Counted from the first letter of the stretch, positions 34,399-42,944 are shown. The stretch: DNA of 64,000 nucleotides from JAQGMJ01 sp036498945 (GCA_036498945.1 DASYEQ010000036.1:22280-86279); one strand, 5' to 3'. Translations and numbers: made by a program. The notes: generated by a model not told the origin, from the letters alone.

Positions 34399-36153
34399 TT
34401 GCCTAATTCCAATCCGGCCGACTGGCAGCGCATGAAGGTTCTGGTGATCGGCGGCGCCGATCCCCAGCTGGACATCCTGCGCACCATTCTCCGGCATCTC
34501 GGGCACGAGCTGGTCAGCGACCGCAGCCCCGCGGGCATGCACGACGGCACGCTGCCGGCCGTGTGCGCCGGCCACGTCTCCGGCATGATGGCGCCGGTAC
34601 TGTTCGCCGAGTACCGTCCCGACCTGGTGGTGCTCGACCTCGAGGCGCCGGATTCGGGCGGCTACGACACGCTCGCGGCGCTGCGCCGCATCGAAGACCC
34701 GCGCTGGGTGCCGATCTGGTGCCTGGCCGACAGCGGCCCGCGCGCCGACAACGAGGCCATTGCGCTGGAACACGGCGCCGACGTGCTGCTGCCGCGCCCG
34801 ATCCACCAGCCGCTGCTGAAGGCGCACATGGCGCAGATCGGCCGCTTCATGGTGCGCCAGGGCCAGTTCGCGCGCCGCCGCGAATACCTGCAGGCCTATT
34901 TCGAAACCGCCGAAAGCGAGATCAAGACCGCGCGCAACATCATGGACCGGCTCCTGCGCACGCAGACCGACCACGCCAGCGTGATGCAGTCCTGGATCGC
35001 CCCGGCTTTCAAGTTCTCCGGCGACGCCATGGTGGCCGAACGCTCGCCCGACGGCACCCTGAAGCTGCTCCTGGCCGACGGCGTCGGCCACGGCCTGTCC
35101 GCCGCGCTCAACGTGCTGCCGGTGTGCCGCGCCTTCCAGTCGATGGCGCAAAAAGGCTTCGGCCTGTCGGCCATGGTGGTCGAGCTGAACCACACGATCC
35201 GCCGCGACCTGCCCTCGCACCGTTTTGTCGCCGCCACCCTGGTCAACATCGACGCCCGCAACGGCGTGATCGAGGTATGGAACGGCGGCAACCCCGCCTG
35301 CTTCATGATCGACACCATCGGCGACGTCACCGACACCTGGACCAGCACCCACCTGCCGCTGGGCGTGGTCGGCTCCGACGAGCTCGACCCGCGCCCCGAA
35401 GTGCGCCCGCTCGCGGCCGATGGCCAACTGGTCCTGTATTCCGACGGCACCATCGAGGCGCTGGACGAGAGCGGCCGCGCCTTCGGCGAAGCCGCCTTGC
35501 TGCGCACCCTGGCCGACGCGCCGCCAGCGGTGCGCCTGGAAGCGCTGAAATTCGCCGTCGTCGAGCACCTCGCCGGGCGCGCCGCCAACGATGACGTCAC
35601 CCTGGCGCTGCTCGACTGCAACGCCGAGTTCCGCCAGGCGCGCGCGCGCCGCGCCGAAAGCGAGGCCGCCGCCGAGCCTGCAGCCGGCGCCTGGGAAATG
35701 TCCGTGGTGGTCGAATCCGCCGTCCTGCGCGGGCTCGACATGGCGCCCATCCTGCAGGAATTCGTCAGCCGCATCGACCCCGTCTGGTCCGAAGGCGACC
35801 TGGGCTTCACCCGCTTGGCCGAGCTCTATACCGAGGCACTGGAGCGCGGCCTGCTCAAGCTCGATGCCGGCATGAAAATACATCCCGACGGCCTCGCCGC
35901 CTATGCCGAAGCGCGCGAAGAGCGCCTGCGCGAACTGGAAACCGGCGCCGTGCGCATCACCGTGGCGCGCGGCGGCGCCGGCCGGCAGCTGCGCGTGGCG
36001 ATGCACGAATCCATGCTCGGTACCGACACCAGCGGCGCCATCGACGCCCTGTGGGAAGAAGAGGCCAGCGAAGCCGAAGAACTGCTCGCCACCACGCCGC
36101 GCAACATCCTCGCCGCGCGCCGTGGCGCCGACATTGCCACCATCCGCCTGTAG
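34399..36153 (+). CDS. Receiver / SpoIIE PP2C phosphatase / degenerate ATPase protein (HsbR-like)
   Basis: The 584-residue protein should dephosphorylate the STAS partner. The N-terminal receiver has Asp80 but its acidic pocket reads GGAD and its Lys is Arg (LLPRP). The central SpoIIE phosphatase (about 200-410) keeps its metal ligands (FSGDAM, LLLADGVGHG, LYSDGTIEA, NDDVTLAL). The C-terminal RsbW-like region has LYTEALERGLLKLD where an N box (LxxNALxHG) is expected, so its Asn and His are lost. TTG at 34399 with GGGGGC upstream is my preferred start. ATG at 34432 is an alternative. It lies nine bases after the STAS gene. Confidence 0.85.
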   Translation: MPNSNPADWQRMKVLVIGGADPQLDILRTILRHLGHELVSDRSPAGMHDGTLPAVCAGHVSGMMAPVLFAEYRPDLVVLDLEAPDSGGYDTLAALRRIEDPRWVPIWCLADSGPRADNEAIALEHGADVLLPRPIHQPLLKAHMAQIGRFMVRQGQFARRREYLQAYFETAESEIKTARNIMDRLLRTQTDHASVMQSWIAPAFKFSGDAMVAERSPDGTLKLLLADGVGHGLSAALNVLPVCRAFQSMAQKGFGLSAMVVELNHTIRRDLPSHRFVAATLVNIDARNGVIEVWNGGNPACFMIDTIGDVTDTWTSTHLPLGVVGSDELDPRPEVRPLAADGQLVLYSDGTIEALDESGRAFGEAALLRTLADAPPAVRLEALKFAVVEHLAGRAANDDVTLALLDCNAEFRQARARRAESEAAAEPAAGAWEMSVVVESAVLRGLDMAPILQEFVSRIDPVWSEGDLGFTRLAELYTEALERGLLKLDAGMKIHPDGLAAYAEAREERLRELETGAVRITVARGGAGRQLRVAMHESMLGTDTSGAIDALWEEEASEAEELLATTPRNILAARRGADIATIRL

Positions 36154-36377
36154 CCGCTGACGCCCAGCCAGCCATGGCCGGTTTCCGCCCGCACCCCGGA
36201 TCATGCACAATCCGGGCTGACCGGCCCGCCAGCGGCGCCGGAGGGAGAAACCATGCGGTGCACAGCCTTTGGCAGCAGGGCGCGAACCCGGACGCATATG
36301 CGCGCGCCGGTGAACGCGCATCCGCAGCCGCTCGCGCCGGCGCGAGCTTGCCCGGCACCGCGCATCCGGGGCCGCCG

Positions 36378-36902
36378 ATGAGCGCTGGCCTGCCCGCCTT
36401 CATCGACGTCGAGGCTTCGGGCCTGGGTGGGCGCAGCTACCCGATCGAGGTCGGCCTGATCACCCCCGAAGGCAGCATGTATTGCTCCCTGATCGCCCCC
36501 GACCCGCACTGGGTGGGCGACGGCGATGCCGCCTGGGACGAAGCCGCCGAGCGCGTGCACGGCATCACCCGCGCCATCCTGAAGATCCACGGCAAGCCGC
36601 TGCTGGAGGTGGCGCGCGACCTCAACCGCATCGCCCGCGGCCTGACCCTGTTTTCCGATGCCTGGGGCAACGACTATCCCTGGCTGTCGCGCCTGTTCGA
36701 CGCCGCTGACATGCCGATGCGCTTCCAGCTCGAAAGCCTGCGCACCCTGCTGGACGAGGCCGAGGCCGCGCGCTGGGCCGCCGCCAAGGCCGAGGTCATC
36801 GCCGAACTCAAGCTGACGCGCCACCGCGCCAGCAGCGACGCCAGGATCCTGCAGCGCACCCTGGTGCGCATCAAGGGGCGCGCTCCCGCCGCTTCCTTGT
36901 AA
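36378..36902 (+). CDS. DEDDh-family 3'-5' exonuclease-like protein
   Basis: This 174-residue nuclease is of the DnaQ/RNase T fold. Exo I is visible as FIDVEASG and Exo II as the Asp in LFSDAWGNDYPWL. Exo III is visible as HRASSDA, giving the DEDDh set. It is short, with no extra domain. The ATG at 36378 begins the conserved fold, and the upstream open frame overlaps the previous gene's end and reads as low-complexity. The substrate is unknown. No operon partner is evident. Confidence 0.8.
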   Translation: MSAGLPAFIDVEASGLGGRSYPIEVGLITPEGSMYCSLIAPDPHWVGDGDAAWDEAAERVHGITRAILKIHGKPLLEVARDLNRIARGLTLFSDAWGNDYPWLSRLFDAADMPMRFQLESLRTLLDEAEAARWAAAKAEVIAELKLTRHRASSDARILQRTLVRIKGRAPAASL

Positions 36903-37043
36903 GCCGCCTGGCCGGTTTGCTTGTGAAGCGCCTCGCAGGCTTCTTGTAATAATCCGCTGTATCGCCCCGGCGCCCTTGGAGCGCGGCGCGCCGCCATGCT
37001 CTAATGCCTGCGCGATCACCTACAAGAAGCAGGAGACGGAAGC

Positions 37044-37958
37044 ATGAGCATGAAAATCGAATGCCTGGTCGAGGCCAACAACCACCTCGGCGAAGGCCCG
37101 GTGTGGGATGTCGAAGAAGGCCGCCTCTACTGGGTCGACGGCACCGGCAGGCGCGTCGGCAAGCCCTCGCTCTGGCGCATGGACCCGAAAAAAGGCAAGG
37201 TCGAGCACTGGAGCCTGGACCGCGACATCGGCGCGCTCGCCCTGCGCAAGAACGGCGGCGCCGTGATGGCGCTGGACGACGGCTTCTACTTCTACGACTA
37301 CGACAAGGAGAAGCTCGACCTCATCACCCTGATCGACGCCGGGAACCCGCGCACCCGGCTGAATGACGGCAAGGTCGATCGCCGCGGCCGCTTTTTCGCC
37401 GGCGGCATGGACGACAAGGAAGAACTGAAGAACTGCGCCATCTGGCGTCTCGACCCCGACCTCTCGGTCACCAAGGTCGACGAAGGCATCATCTGCTCCA
37501 ACGGCCCCTGCTGGAGCCCGGACGACAAGACCTTCTACTTCACCGATACGTTCCAGAAGGAATACTGGGCCTACGACTACGACATCGAAAAAGGCACCCT
37601 GTCGAACAAGCGCCTGTTCGTCGACATGAAAGACGATGCCGGTGTGGCGGACGGCTCCACGGTGGATGCCGAAGGCTGCCTGTGGAACGCCTCGCTGATC
37701 AGCGGCGACCTGGTGCGCTACGCCCCCGATGGTAGCGTGGAGCGGCGCATCGGCATGCCGGTGCGCAACATCACCAGCGTGATGTTCGGCGGCGACAAGC
37801 TGGATGAAATCTACGTCACCTCGATGGCGCGCGTGAAGCACCCGGCGGTGCACGAACTGTTCGCCAGGGAAGTGAAGCCGCAGCACCTCGCCGGCGCGTT
37901 GTTCCGCATCACCGGGCTGGGGATCAAGGGCGTGGCTGAGCCACGCTTTGGCGGCTGA
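37044..37958 (+). CDS. SMP-30/gluconolactonase-family protein
   Basis: This is a six-bladed beta-propeller of the regucalcin/lactonase family with 304 residues. Metal-binding and signature segments are visible: LGEGPVWD, RLNDGKVDRRGRFFAGG, SNGPCWSPDDKTFYFTDT and GVADGSTVDAEG. Members hydrolyse sugar lactones or related esters in catabolic pathways. A CAGGAGACGG ribosome site lies about eight bases before the ATG. The LysR-type operator found before the next three transcription units was not seen upstream, so co-regulation is uncertain. Confidence 0.88.
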   Translation: MSMKIECLVEANNHLGEGPVWDVEEGRLYWVDGTGRRVGKPSLWRMDPKKGKVEHWSLDRDIGALALRKNGGAVMALDDGFYFYDYDKEKLDLITLIDAGNPRTRLNDGKVDRRGRFFAGGMDDKEELKNCAIWRLDPDLSVTKVDEGIICSNGPCWSPDDKTFYFTDTFQKEYWAYDYDIEKGTLSNKRLFVDMKDDAGVADGSTVDAEGCLWNASLISGDLVRYAPDGSVERRIGMPVRNITSVMFGGDKLDEIYVTSMARVKHPAVHELFAREVKPQHLAGALFRITGLGIKGVAEPRFGG

Positions 37959-38001
37959 GCCGGGCGCGCCGGATCGATCGGCGCCGCCTGATCCGCAATC
38001 G

Positions 38002-38031
38002 GTATAAGCATCGGCGGCAAATGGTATTGGA
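38002..38031 (+). promoter_or_regulatory. LysR-type operator candidate A (alpha/beta hydrolase)
   Basis: GTATAAGC and GTATTGGA start 22 bases apart. TTGGAA of the second half is followed after 18 bases by TAAGAT, a plausible -35/-10 pair. The element ends 78 bases before the hydrolase ATG. Matching elements occur at 40110-40139 and 41201-41230. Confidence 0.55.
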
Positions 38032-38109
38032 AGGGCGGGGCGCCGGCGCCTAAGATGGGCGGCTCCCACCTGCCGCCGATCAGGCGGTGCCTCACCTCAA
38101 GGAACGCGC

Positions 38110-39027
38110 ATGACCCCGCACGCCACTCCCATTCGCCCCGAGCCGCTGACCCGCTTCCTGCGCGAGATCGGCCCGCGCTACCAGGCCGACATCCGTGCCG
38201 GCAGCGATGCGACCAAGGAGGCCTACCTGCCGTTTCTTGCCGCCGCGCCGAAGGCCGGCGTCAAGCTGACGCGCGACGTTGCCTACGCGCAGCACGCGCG
38301 CTGCGTGCTCGACATCTATGCACCCGAAGGCGCGCGCAATGCCCCGGTGGTGGCCTTCGTCCACGGCGGCGCCTTCGTGCGCGGCGACAAGGACATCAAC
38401 GCCGAAATCTACGGCAACGTGCTCACCTGGTTCGCGCGCCGCGGCTGTATCGGCGTCAACATCGAATACCGCCTGGCGGGCGAAGCGCCCTATCCCGAAG
38501 GCGGGCGCGACGTCGGCGCGGCTTGCGCGTGGATAAAGAATTCGATCGTGGAATATGGCGGCGACGCGCAGCGCTTCTGCCTGATCGGCCACTCCGCCGG
38601 CGGTACCCATGCCGCCACCTACGCCTTCGACCCGGCGCTGGGCCAGTTCGGCCGCGACATCAGCGCCCTGGTGCTGATGTCCGCGCGCACCCGTGCCGAC
38701 GCGCTGCCGTCCAACCCTAACGCCGCCGCCGTGCAGTCCTATTTTGGCCAGGACACCGGGCTCTTCGAATCGCGCTCGCCCGTGACCCACGCCGCGGCCT
38801 CGAGGCTGCCCATGATGCTGGTGTGCGCCGAATACGAAAACCCGCTGCTCGACGTCTACAACCTGGAACTGGCGCACCGCGTCGCCCGGGCGCGCGGCCG
38901 CGCGCCGCGCTTCATCATCGCGGCGGATCACAATCACATTTCGCTGGTGGCGCAGTTCAACAGCGGCGAGGACTGGATCGGCGAGCAGATCCTCGATTTC
39001 TTCGCCTCCACCTTCGCGCCCGCCTGA
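38110..39027 (+). CDS. Alpha/beta-hydrolase-fold esterase
   Basis: This cytoplasmic hydrolase of 305 residues is of the hormone-sensitive-lipase/carboxylesterase type. The oxyanion-hole motif HGGAFVRGDK and nucleophile elbow GHSAGG are clear. A late Asp and a His in AADHNHISLV complete a plausible triad. A CAAGGAAC ribosome site precedes the ATG. The gene sits downstream of operator candidate A and is convergent with the Bug-type binding-protein gene. It is likely a catabolic esterase, substrate unknown. Confidence 0.86.
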   Translation: MTPHATPIRPEPLTRFLREIGPRYQADIRAGSDATKEAYLPFLAAAPKAGVKLTRDVAYAQHARCVLDIYAPEGARNAPVVAFVHGGAFVRGDKDINAEIYGNVLTWFARRGCIGVNIEYRLAGEAPYPEGGRDVGAACAWIKNSIVEYGGDAQRFCLIGHSAGGTHAATYAFDPALGQFGRDISALVLMSARTRADALPSNPNAAAVQSYFGQDTGLFESRSPVTHAAASRLPMMLVCAEYENPLLDVYNLELAHRVARARGRAPRFIIAADHNHISLVAQFNSGEDWIGEQILDFFASTFAPA

Positions 39028-39049
39028 ACGTGCGGGCCGCTGTCGCCGG

Positions 39050-40036
39050 TCAGGGTGTCAGTCCCGCCGCCTTCACCACGCCGCTGTACTTGCGGCTTTC
39101 TTCCCTGACATAGGCGATGTAGCCGGCACGTCCGCGTGTATCCGGCTCGGTGCCCAGGTCGCGCAGGCTCTTTTCCGTCTCCGGCGTCCGCAAGACTGCT
39201 TCCAGCGCGCCATTGAGATGCGCGATGACGGGCGCGGGCACCGCCGCCGGCGCGAATATGCCGAACCAGGCGCTGACTTCAAAACCGGGGTAGCCCGATT
39301 CGGCGATCGTCGGCACTTCCGGCAGCAGCGGGCTGCGCTTCGCGCTGGTCATCCCCAGCGCGCGCAGCTTGTTGCTGCGCAGGTGGGGGAGGGATGTCGC
39401 CTGCAAGTCGAACATCAGCGGCACCTGGCCCGCCAGCACATCGGCCAGGGCCGGTGCGCTGCCGCGATAAGGCACGTGCAGGAGCTTGATGTGCGCGGCG
39501 TTGGCGAGCATCTCCCCCGCCAGGTGATTGGAGGTGCCCGGGCCGGCGGAGGCGTAGGCCACCACGCCCGGCTTGGCCTTCGCCGCCGCCACCACCTCGG
39601 CCACCGAGTGGTAGGGCGAGGCCGGGTTGGCCACCAGCACGAAAGGAATGGAGGTTACCGGTGCCACCGGCGTGAAGTCCTTCACCGGGTCATAGCCCAC
39701 CTTGGCCATCGCCGGGTTGATCGCCTGCGAACTCACCGTGCCCATCAGCAGCGTGTAGCCGTCGGCCGGCGCTTCGGCGACGAAGCGCGCGCCGATCGCC
39801 GTGCCGGCGCCGCCGCGATTGTCCACCACCACCGCCTGGCCGATCTTCGCCGCCAGCTTCTGCCCCACCAGGCGCGCCAGGATGTCCGCCGAACCGCCGG
39901 CGGGGTAGGGCACCACCAGGGTAACCGGCCGTGTCGGCCAGGTCTGCGCCAGGCTGGCGCCGGCCGTGAGGAGCAGGGCTGCCGCCACGGCGGCGGGGAA
40001 CAGGTTTGCCGCGGCGGCGGCGATTGGCGATCGCAT
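39050..40036 (-). CDS. Bug-family (TctC) periplasmic solute-binding protein
   Basis: This periplasmic binding protein of 328 residues belongs to the tripartite tricarboxylate transporter group, which is greatly expanded in Burkholderiales. A signal peptide ends near SLA-QTWPTRP. The family segments RPVTLVVPYPAGGSADILAR and VDNRGGAGTAIGARFVA are present. No TctA/TctB membrane genes are nearby, as is common for orphan Bug proteins. The ATG at 40036 begins the signal peptide. The longer open frame would start within operator candidate C. Confidence 0.92.
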   Translation of the reverse strand: MRSPIAAAAANLFPAAVAAALLLTAGASLAQTWPTRPVTLVVPYPAGGSADILARLVGQKLAAKIGQAVVVDNRGGAGTAIGARFVAEAPADGYTLLMGTVSSQAINPAMAKVGYDPVKDFTPVAPVTSIPFVLVANPASPYHSVAEVVAAAKAKPGVVAYASAGPGTSNHLAGEMLANAAHIKLLHVPYRGSAPALADVLAGQVPLMFDLQATSLPHLRSNKLRALGMTSAKRSPLLPEVPTIAESGYPGFEVSAWFGIFAPAAVPAPVIAHLNGALEAVLRTPETEKSLRDLGTEPDTRGRAGYIAYVREESRKYSGVVKAAGLTP

Positions 40037-40109
40037 GCTTCGGAACTCCCAGAGCCTTAAGAATTCTTCAAACCATTGCAGGCAATAGTGCGGCGCGCGA
40101 CACAGCCTG

Positions 40110-40139
40110 TCCAATACGAAATCCTTCCTTGCTTAATAC
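40110..40139 (-). promoter_or_regulatory. LysR-type operator candidate C (Bug binding-protein gene)
   Basis: On the minus strand GTATTAAGC is followed by GTATTGGA, with the two GTAT units starting 22 bases apart, as in candidates A and B. The element ends 73 bases before the ATG at 40036. Confidence 0.55.
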
Positions 40140-40231
40140 GTCATGACGATCACCGGCATGATCTTGAAACCGGATGTGAAAGTTGCGGCAGCGCGGCATT
40201 GGCGATTCGGCGCGGACCAGGGCACGACTCT

Positions 40232-41185
40232 TCAGGCCCGGCGCACGCGTTTTTGCTTCGCCGCGCGCCCCGAAGCCGCGCGCGGCTTCGCGGGCAGCAT
40301 CAGCGTGCGGCGCGCCGTCGCCAGGAAGGCTTCGATCACAGGGTTGTCGGCGTCGGCCGCATGGGCGAATTCCAGGCCGTAGGTCGGCGGCTTGGGATCG
40401 GCCAGCTCAAGAAATTTCACGTCCCCCATTTTCATCACCTGCATCGAGGCCGGCACCAGTGCCACCCCGGCGCCGCCTGCCACCAGCGTCAGGATCACCT
40501 GCATCTGCGAGGCCTGCTGCACCACCTTGGGATGAAAACCCGCCGCCTGGCAGGCGTGCAGCAGCGCCGCGTAGAACCCCGGCCCCTCGGAAGCGGGAAA
40601 GGCGACAAAGGCCTCCGCCGCCAGTTCGCGCAGGCGCACCGATTTCCTTTCCGCCAGCGCATGCCCGCGCGGCACCGCCAGCACGAAGCGCTGCTCGCCC
40701 AGGGTCTCCACCCGCAAGCCCTTGGTGTCGGAGAGCGGCCCGACCACGATGGCGAGGTCGACATCACCCTTGTTGAGCGCCTCCAGCTGGCGCACCGTGG
40801 TATCGGCCGAAAGCTGCAAATGCACCGTGGGATATTCGCGCTGGAAGCGCTTGAACAGCGCCGGCAGCAATTCCAGCGCGGCGCTGGGAACGAAAGAAAT
40901 CTTCAGCGAGCCTTCCATCCCGCCGGCGGCGCGCCGGGCGCGCTCCACCGCCTGCTGCGCCTGCGCCAGGATGCGCCGCGCATCCTTGAGGAAGAGGGCG
41001 CCCGCCGGTGTCAGCCTGACGTGGTGCCGGCTGCGGTCCAGCAGCGGCGCCCCCACTTCCGCCTCCAGGTGCTGGATCGACACCGAAAGCGGCGGCTGCG
41101 ACATGTGCAGGCGCAGGGAAGCGCGGCGGAAATTGAGCTCTTCGGCCACCGCCACGAAATGACGCAACTGCCGCAGTTCGATCAT
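40232..41185 (-). CDS. LysR-family transcriptional regulator
   Basis: This LysR-type regulator has 317 residues. The N-terminal winged helix-turn-helix reads MIELRQLRHFVAVAEELNF, with RASLRLHMSQPPLSVSIQHLE as the recognition part. An effector-binding periplasmic-protein-like domain follows, and the C-terminus is Arg/Lys-rich. It is divergent from the di-iron protein gene, and operator candidate B lies 16-45 bases before its own ATG. That fits the usual LysR pattern of autorepression plus activation of a divergent target. Confidence 0.93.
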   Translation of the reverse strand: MIELRQLRHFVAVAEELNFRRASLRLHMSQPPLSVSIQHLEAEVGAPLLDRSRHHVRLTPAGALFLKDARRILAQAQQAVERARRAAGGMEGSLKISFVPSAALELLPALFKRFQREYPTVHLQLSADTTVRQLEALNKGDVDLAIVVGPLSDTKGLRVETLGEQRFVLAVPRGHALAERKSVRLRELAAEAFVAFPASEGPGFYAALLHACQAAGFHPKVVQQASQMQVILTLVAGGAGVALVPASMQVMKMGDVKFLELADPKPPTYGLEFAHAADADNPVIEAFLATARRTLMLPAKPRAASGRAAKQKRVRRA

Positions 41186-41200
41186 GCTGATTCACCTGCG

Positions 41201-41230
41201 CTATTACCGTCGAAGATAAATAGTATTGGA
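41201..41230 (+). promoter_or_regulatory. LysR-type operator candidate B (lysR / di-iron gene divergent region)
   Basis: CTATTACCG and GTATTGGA start 22 bases apart. TTGGAT is followed after 18 bases by TAGCAT. The element ends 78 bases before the di-iron gene ATG, the same distance as candidate A from its gene. Confidence 0.58.
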
Positions 41231-41308
41231 TGAATCAGCAGCCTGTCCATAGCATGGTTGTATCGGGCGCTCTCCGCGCCCGCGCCCCACCCAGAAACGA
41301 GGTAACCC

Positions 41309-42214
41309 ATGCAACCCTCACTGCTCGAAGAAGTGGCCCAGGTGCCCAACCCCTACCCGGTGGTAAGCAAGATGGAATACCCGGACGTCTGGCGCCTATG
41401 CACCCAGGCGCGGGAACTGGCCTGGGACCCGGTTACCGACGTCGATTACTCCGACCTGGAAAAAGCCGACCTGCCGCCTGAGGTGCGCCACGCCGGCGCC
41501 GAATGGTGGAGCCTGCGCGCCTGGATGGAGCATGGCGCCACGCCCTACGGCGCCGAGCGCCTGCGCGACGCCATCTTCATGCACCAGCCTTTCGAGATCA
41601 AGCAGCACATCACCAACTTCATTGCCGAGGAACTGCGCCACCACGAGGCCAGCTTTCGCGTCGCCGATGCCTTGGGCGGCTACGAGCCGACGCCGCGCGC
41701 CGATTACTTCAAGGACATCATCCCCAAGTTCCACAACGAGGCGGACGAGAAGTCGATGAGCTTTTTCGCCGGCCTCTCGGTCAACACCCTGTTCGAGCAG
41801 CTCTCAGGCGAACTGCTGCAGGCGCGCTATGAAAACGCCCGCTTCGGCTCGATCAAGGAAGCCTGCCGCCTGATCCTGAGGGATGAGGCGCGGCACATCC
41901 AGTTCGGGCGCATCATCATGCGGCGCTTTTTCAACGAACTCTCCGCCGATGAAAAGAAGAACATCGGCATCAAGGTGGCGAAGAAGCTGCGCGGCAGCCT
42001 GCTCAACGGCGTCTACGCCGTGGTCAACCTGCCGCCGGACGAGCGCGCCCGCTCGGCGAAAAACCGCGAACTGGCGCAGCGCCACGGCCTGGGCGCCACC
42101 CATCCGGACGAGGAAATGGCGATCATCCGCACCGGCATGAACAAGATCCGCGAAGACGTGGGGCAGTACGGCGTCGAAATCCCGGTGATTCCGGAGCTCG
42201 ACAACATTCACTGA
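41309..42214 (+). CDS. Ferritin-like di-iron protein, possible oxygenase
   Basis: This 301-residue helical protein carries two ExxH motifs typical of carboxylate-bridged di-iron sites: EELRHHE (Glu108, His111) and RDEARHIQF (Glu193, His196). Further Glu ligands are likely at Glu74 and Glu163 or 168. Overall it resembles AurF-type N-oxygenases and related di-iron oxygenases more than iron-storage proteins, but I cannot assign a substrate. An ACGAGGTAAC ribosome site precedes the ATG. The gene is divergent from the LysR gene and lies downstream of operator candidate B. Confidence 0.75.
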   Translation: MQPSLLEEVAQVPNPYPVVSKMEYPDVWRLCTQARELAWDPVTDVDYSDLEKADLPPEVRHAGAEWWSLRAWMEHGATPYGAERLRDAIFMHQPFEIKQHITNFIAEELRHHEASFRVADALGGYEPTPRADYFKDIIPKFHNEADEKSMSFFAGLSVNTLFEQLSGELLQARYENARFGSIKEACRLILRDEARHIQFGRIIMRRFFNELSADEKKNIGIKVAKKLRGSLLNGVYAVVNLPPDERARSAKNRELAQRHGLGATHPDEEMAIIRTGMNKIREDVGQYGVEIPVIPELDNIH

Positions 42215-42239
42215 GCCGCAAGCAGCGCGAAGGAAGACC

Positions 42240-42944
42240 TTACTTTTTCACTTCCAGCGGCTCGCTCTTCCACCACTTTTCCTTTGGCGTGCAAGGCTTC
42301 CAATCCTTCCCGACGTTCTGACCGTGCCAGTAAGAATAGTCGATGCTGAGGGCTTCGAGGCGGTCCGCGCACGACTTGCAGCAAGGTTTGGAAACGCCCA
42401 TGGTGTCCCCCTCCAGGCGTATGCCCTTGTGGCTGAAATAGTCGACCAGTTGCATTTCGGCATGGTAGCTGTCCGATTTTGGATCCGGCAGCACTTCGAT
42501 CTTCGCATCCACGTCTTCCCGCTCAAGCGCGCCTTTCACCAGCTTGTGCTGGAATTCCGCGATCTTGTTCGTTGTTACGTACAGCGTGCCGCCGCACTCC
42601 GCCACTGCCACCGTGGGCGCGCCGATCATCTGCTGCCCGAGCATGTCGGTAGGTGAGATCGCATTGTCACCGGGGGCGGTATGAGTGATTGCCAGCATCA
42701 GGCGGGCGACGCGGTCGTAGTAGTTCAGCCCCTCCGGCGTGATATTTTCATAGACCACCGGAGTGGTGATCGTCGCGCCGGGAAAATTCTTCTTGGCGAC
42801 ATTAAGCTGTCCCTTGGGCGGGACGTCCTTCAGGAAGTCCGTTATCTTCGGATCGTAGGTGCTCAGTTCTTTTTTATCCAGGTTGTTTTTGCCCCAAACC
42901 TGGATCAGGCGTTTGTCATCGGCGTATTTTTTCTCGTTCGGCAT
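42240..42944 (-). CDS. Deaminase-fold protein, OTT_1508-like family (orphan)
   Basis: The 234-residue protein has a cytidine-deaminase-superfamily zinc site: His161-Ala-Glu163 (SYHAEMQLVDYF), then GVSKPCCKSC (Cys188/189 and Cys192). The SKxCCxxC form and the short HAE-to-CxxC spacing resemble the OTT_1508-type deaminases, some of which are toxin or effector domains. It is Lys-rich and visibly lower in GC than its neighbours, which suggests horizontal transfer. It has no signal peptide. A strong GGAGGTGAT ribosome site fixes the ATG at 42944. No immunity-like gene or secretion marker adjoins it. The N-terminal 150 residues are not recognised. Confidence 0.65.
   Translation of the reverse strand: MPNEKKYADDKRLIQVWGKNNLDKKELSTYDPKITDFLKDVPPKGQLNVAKKNFPGATITTPVVYENITPEGLNYYDRVARLMLAITHTAPGDNAISPTDMLGQQMIGAPTVAVAECGGTLYVTTNKIAEFQHKLVKGALEREDVDAKIEVLPDPKSDSYHAEMQLVDYFSHKGIRLEGDTMGVSKPCCKSCADRLEALSIDYSYWHGQNVGKDWKPCTPKEKWWKSEPLEVKK

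Noticed and set aside
36195..36216. CCCGGAT / ATCCGGG hairpin after the SpoIIE-phosphatase gene
   Set aside because: A 7-bp stem with an 8-base loop but no U tract in either direction, so too weak to call a terminator.
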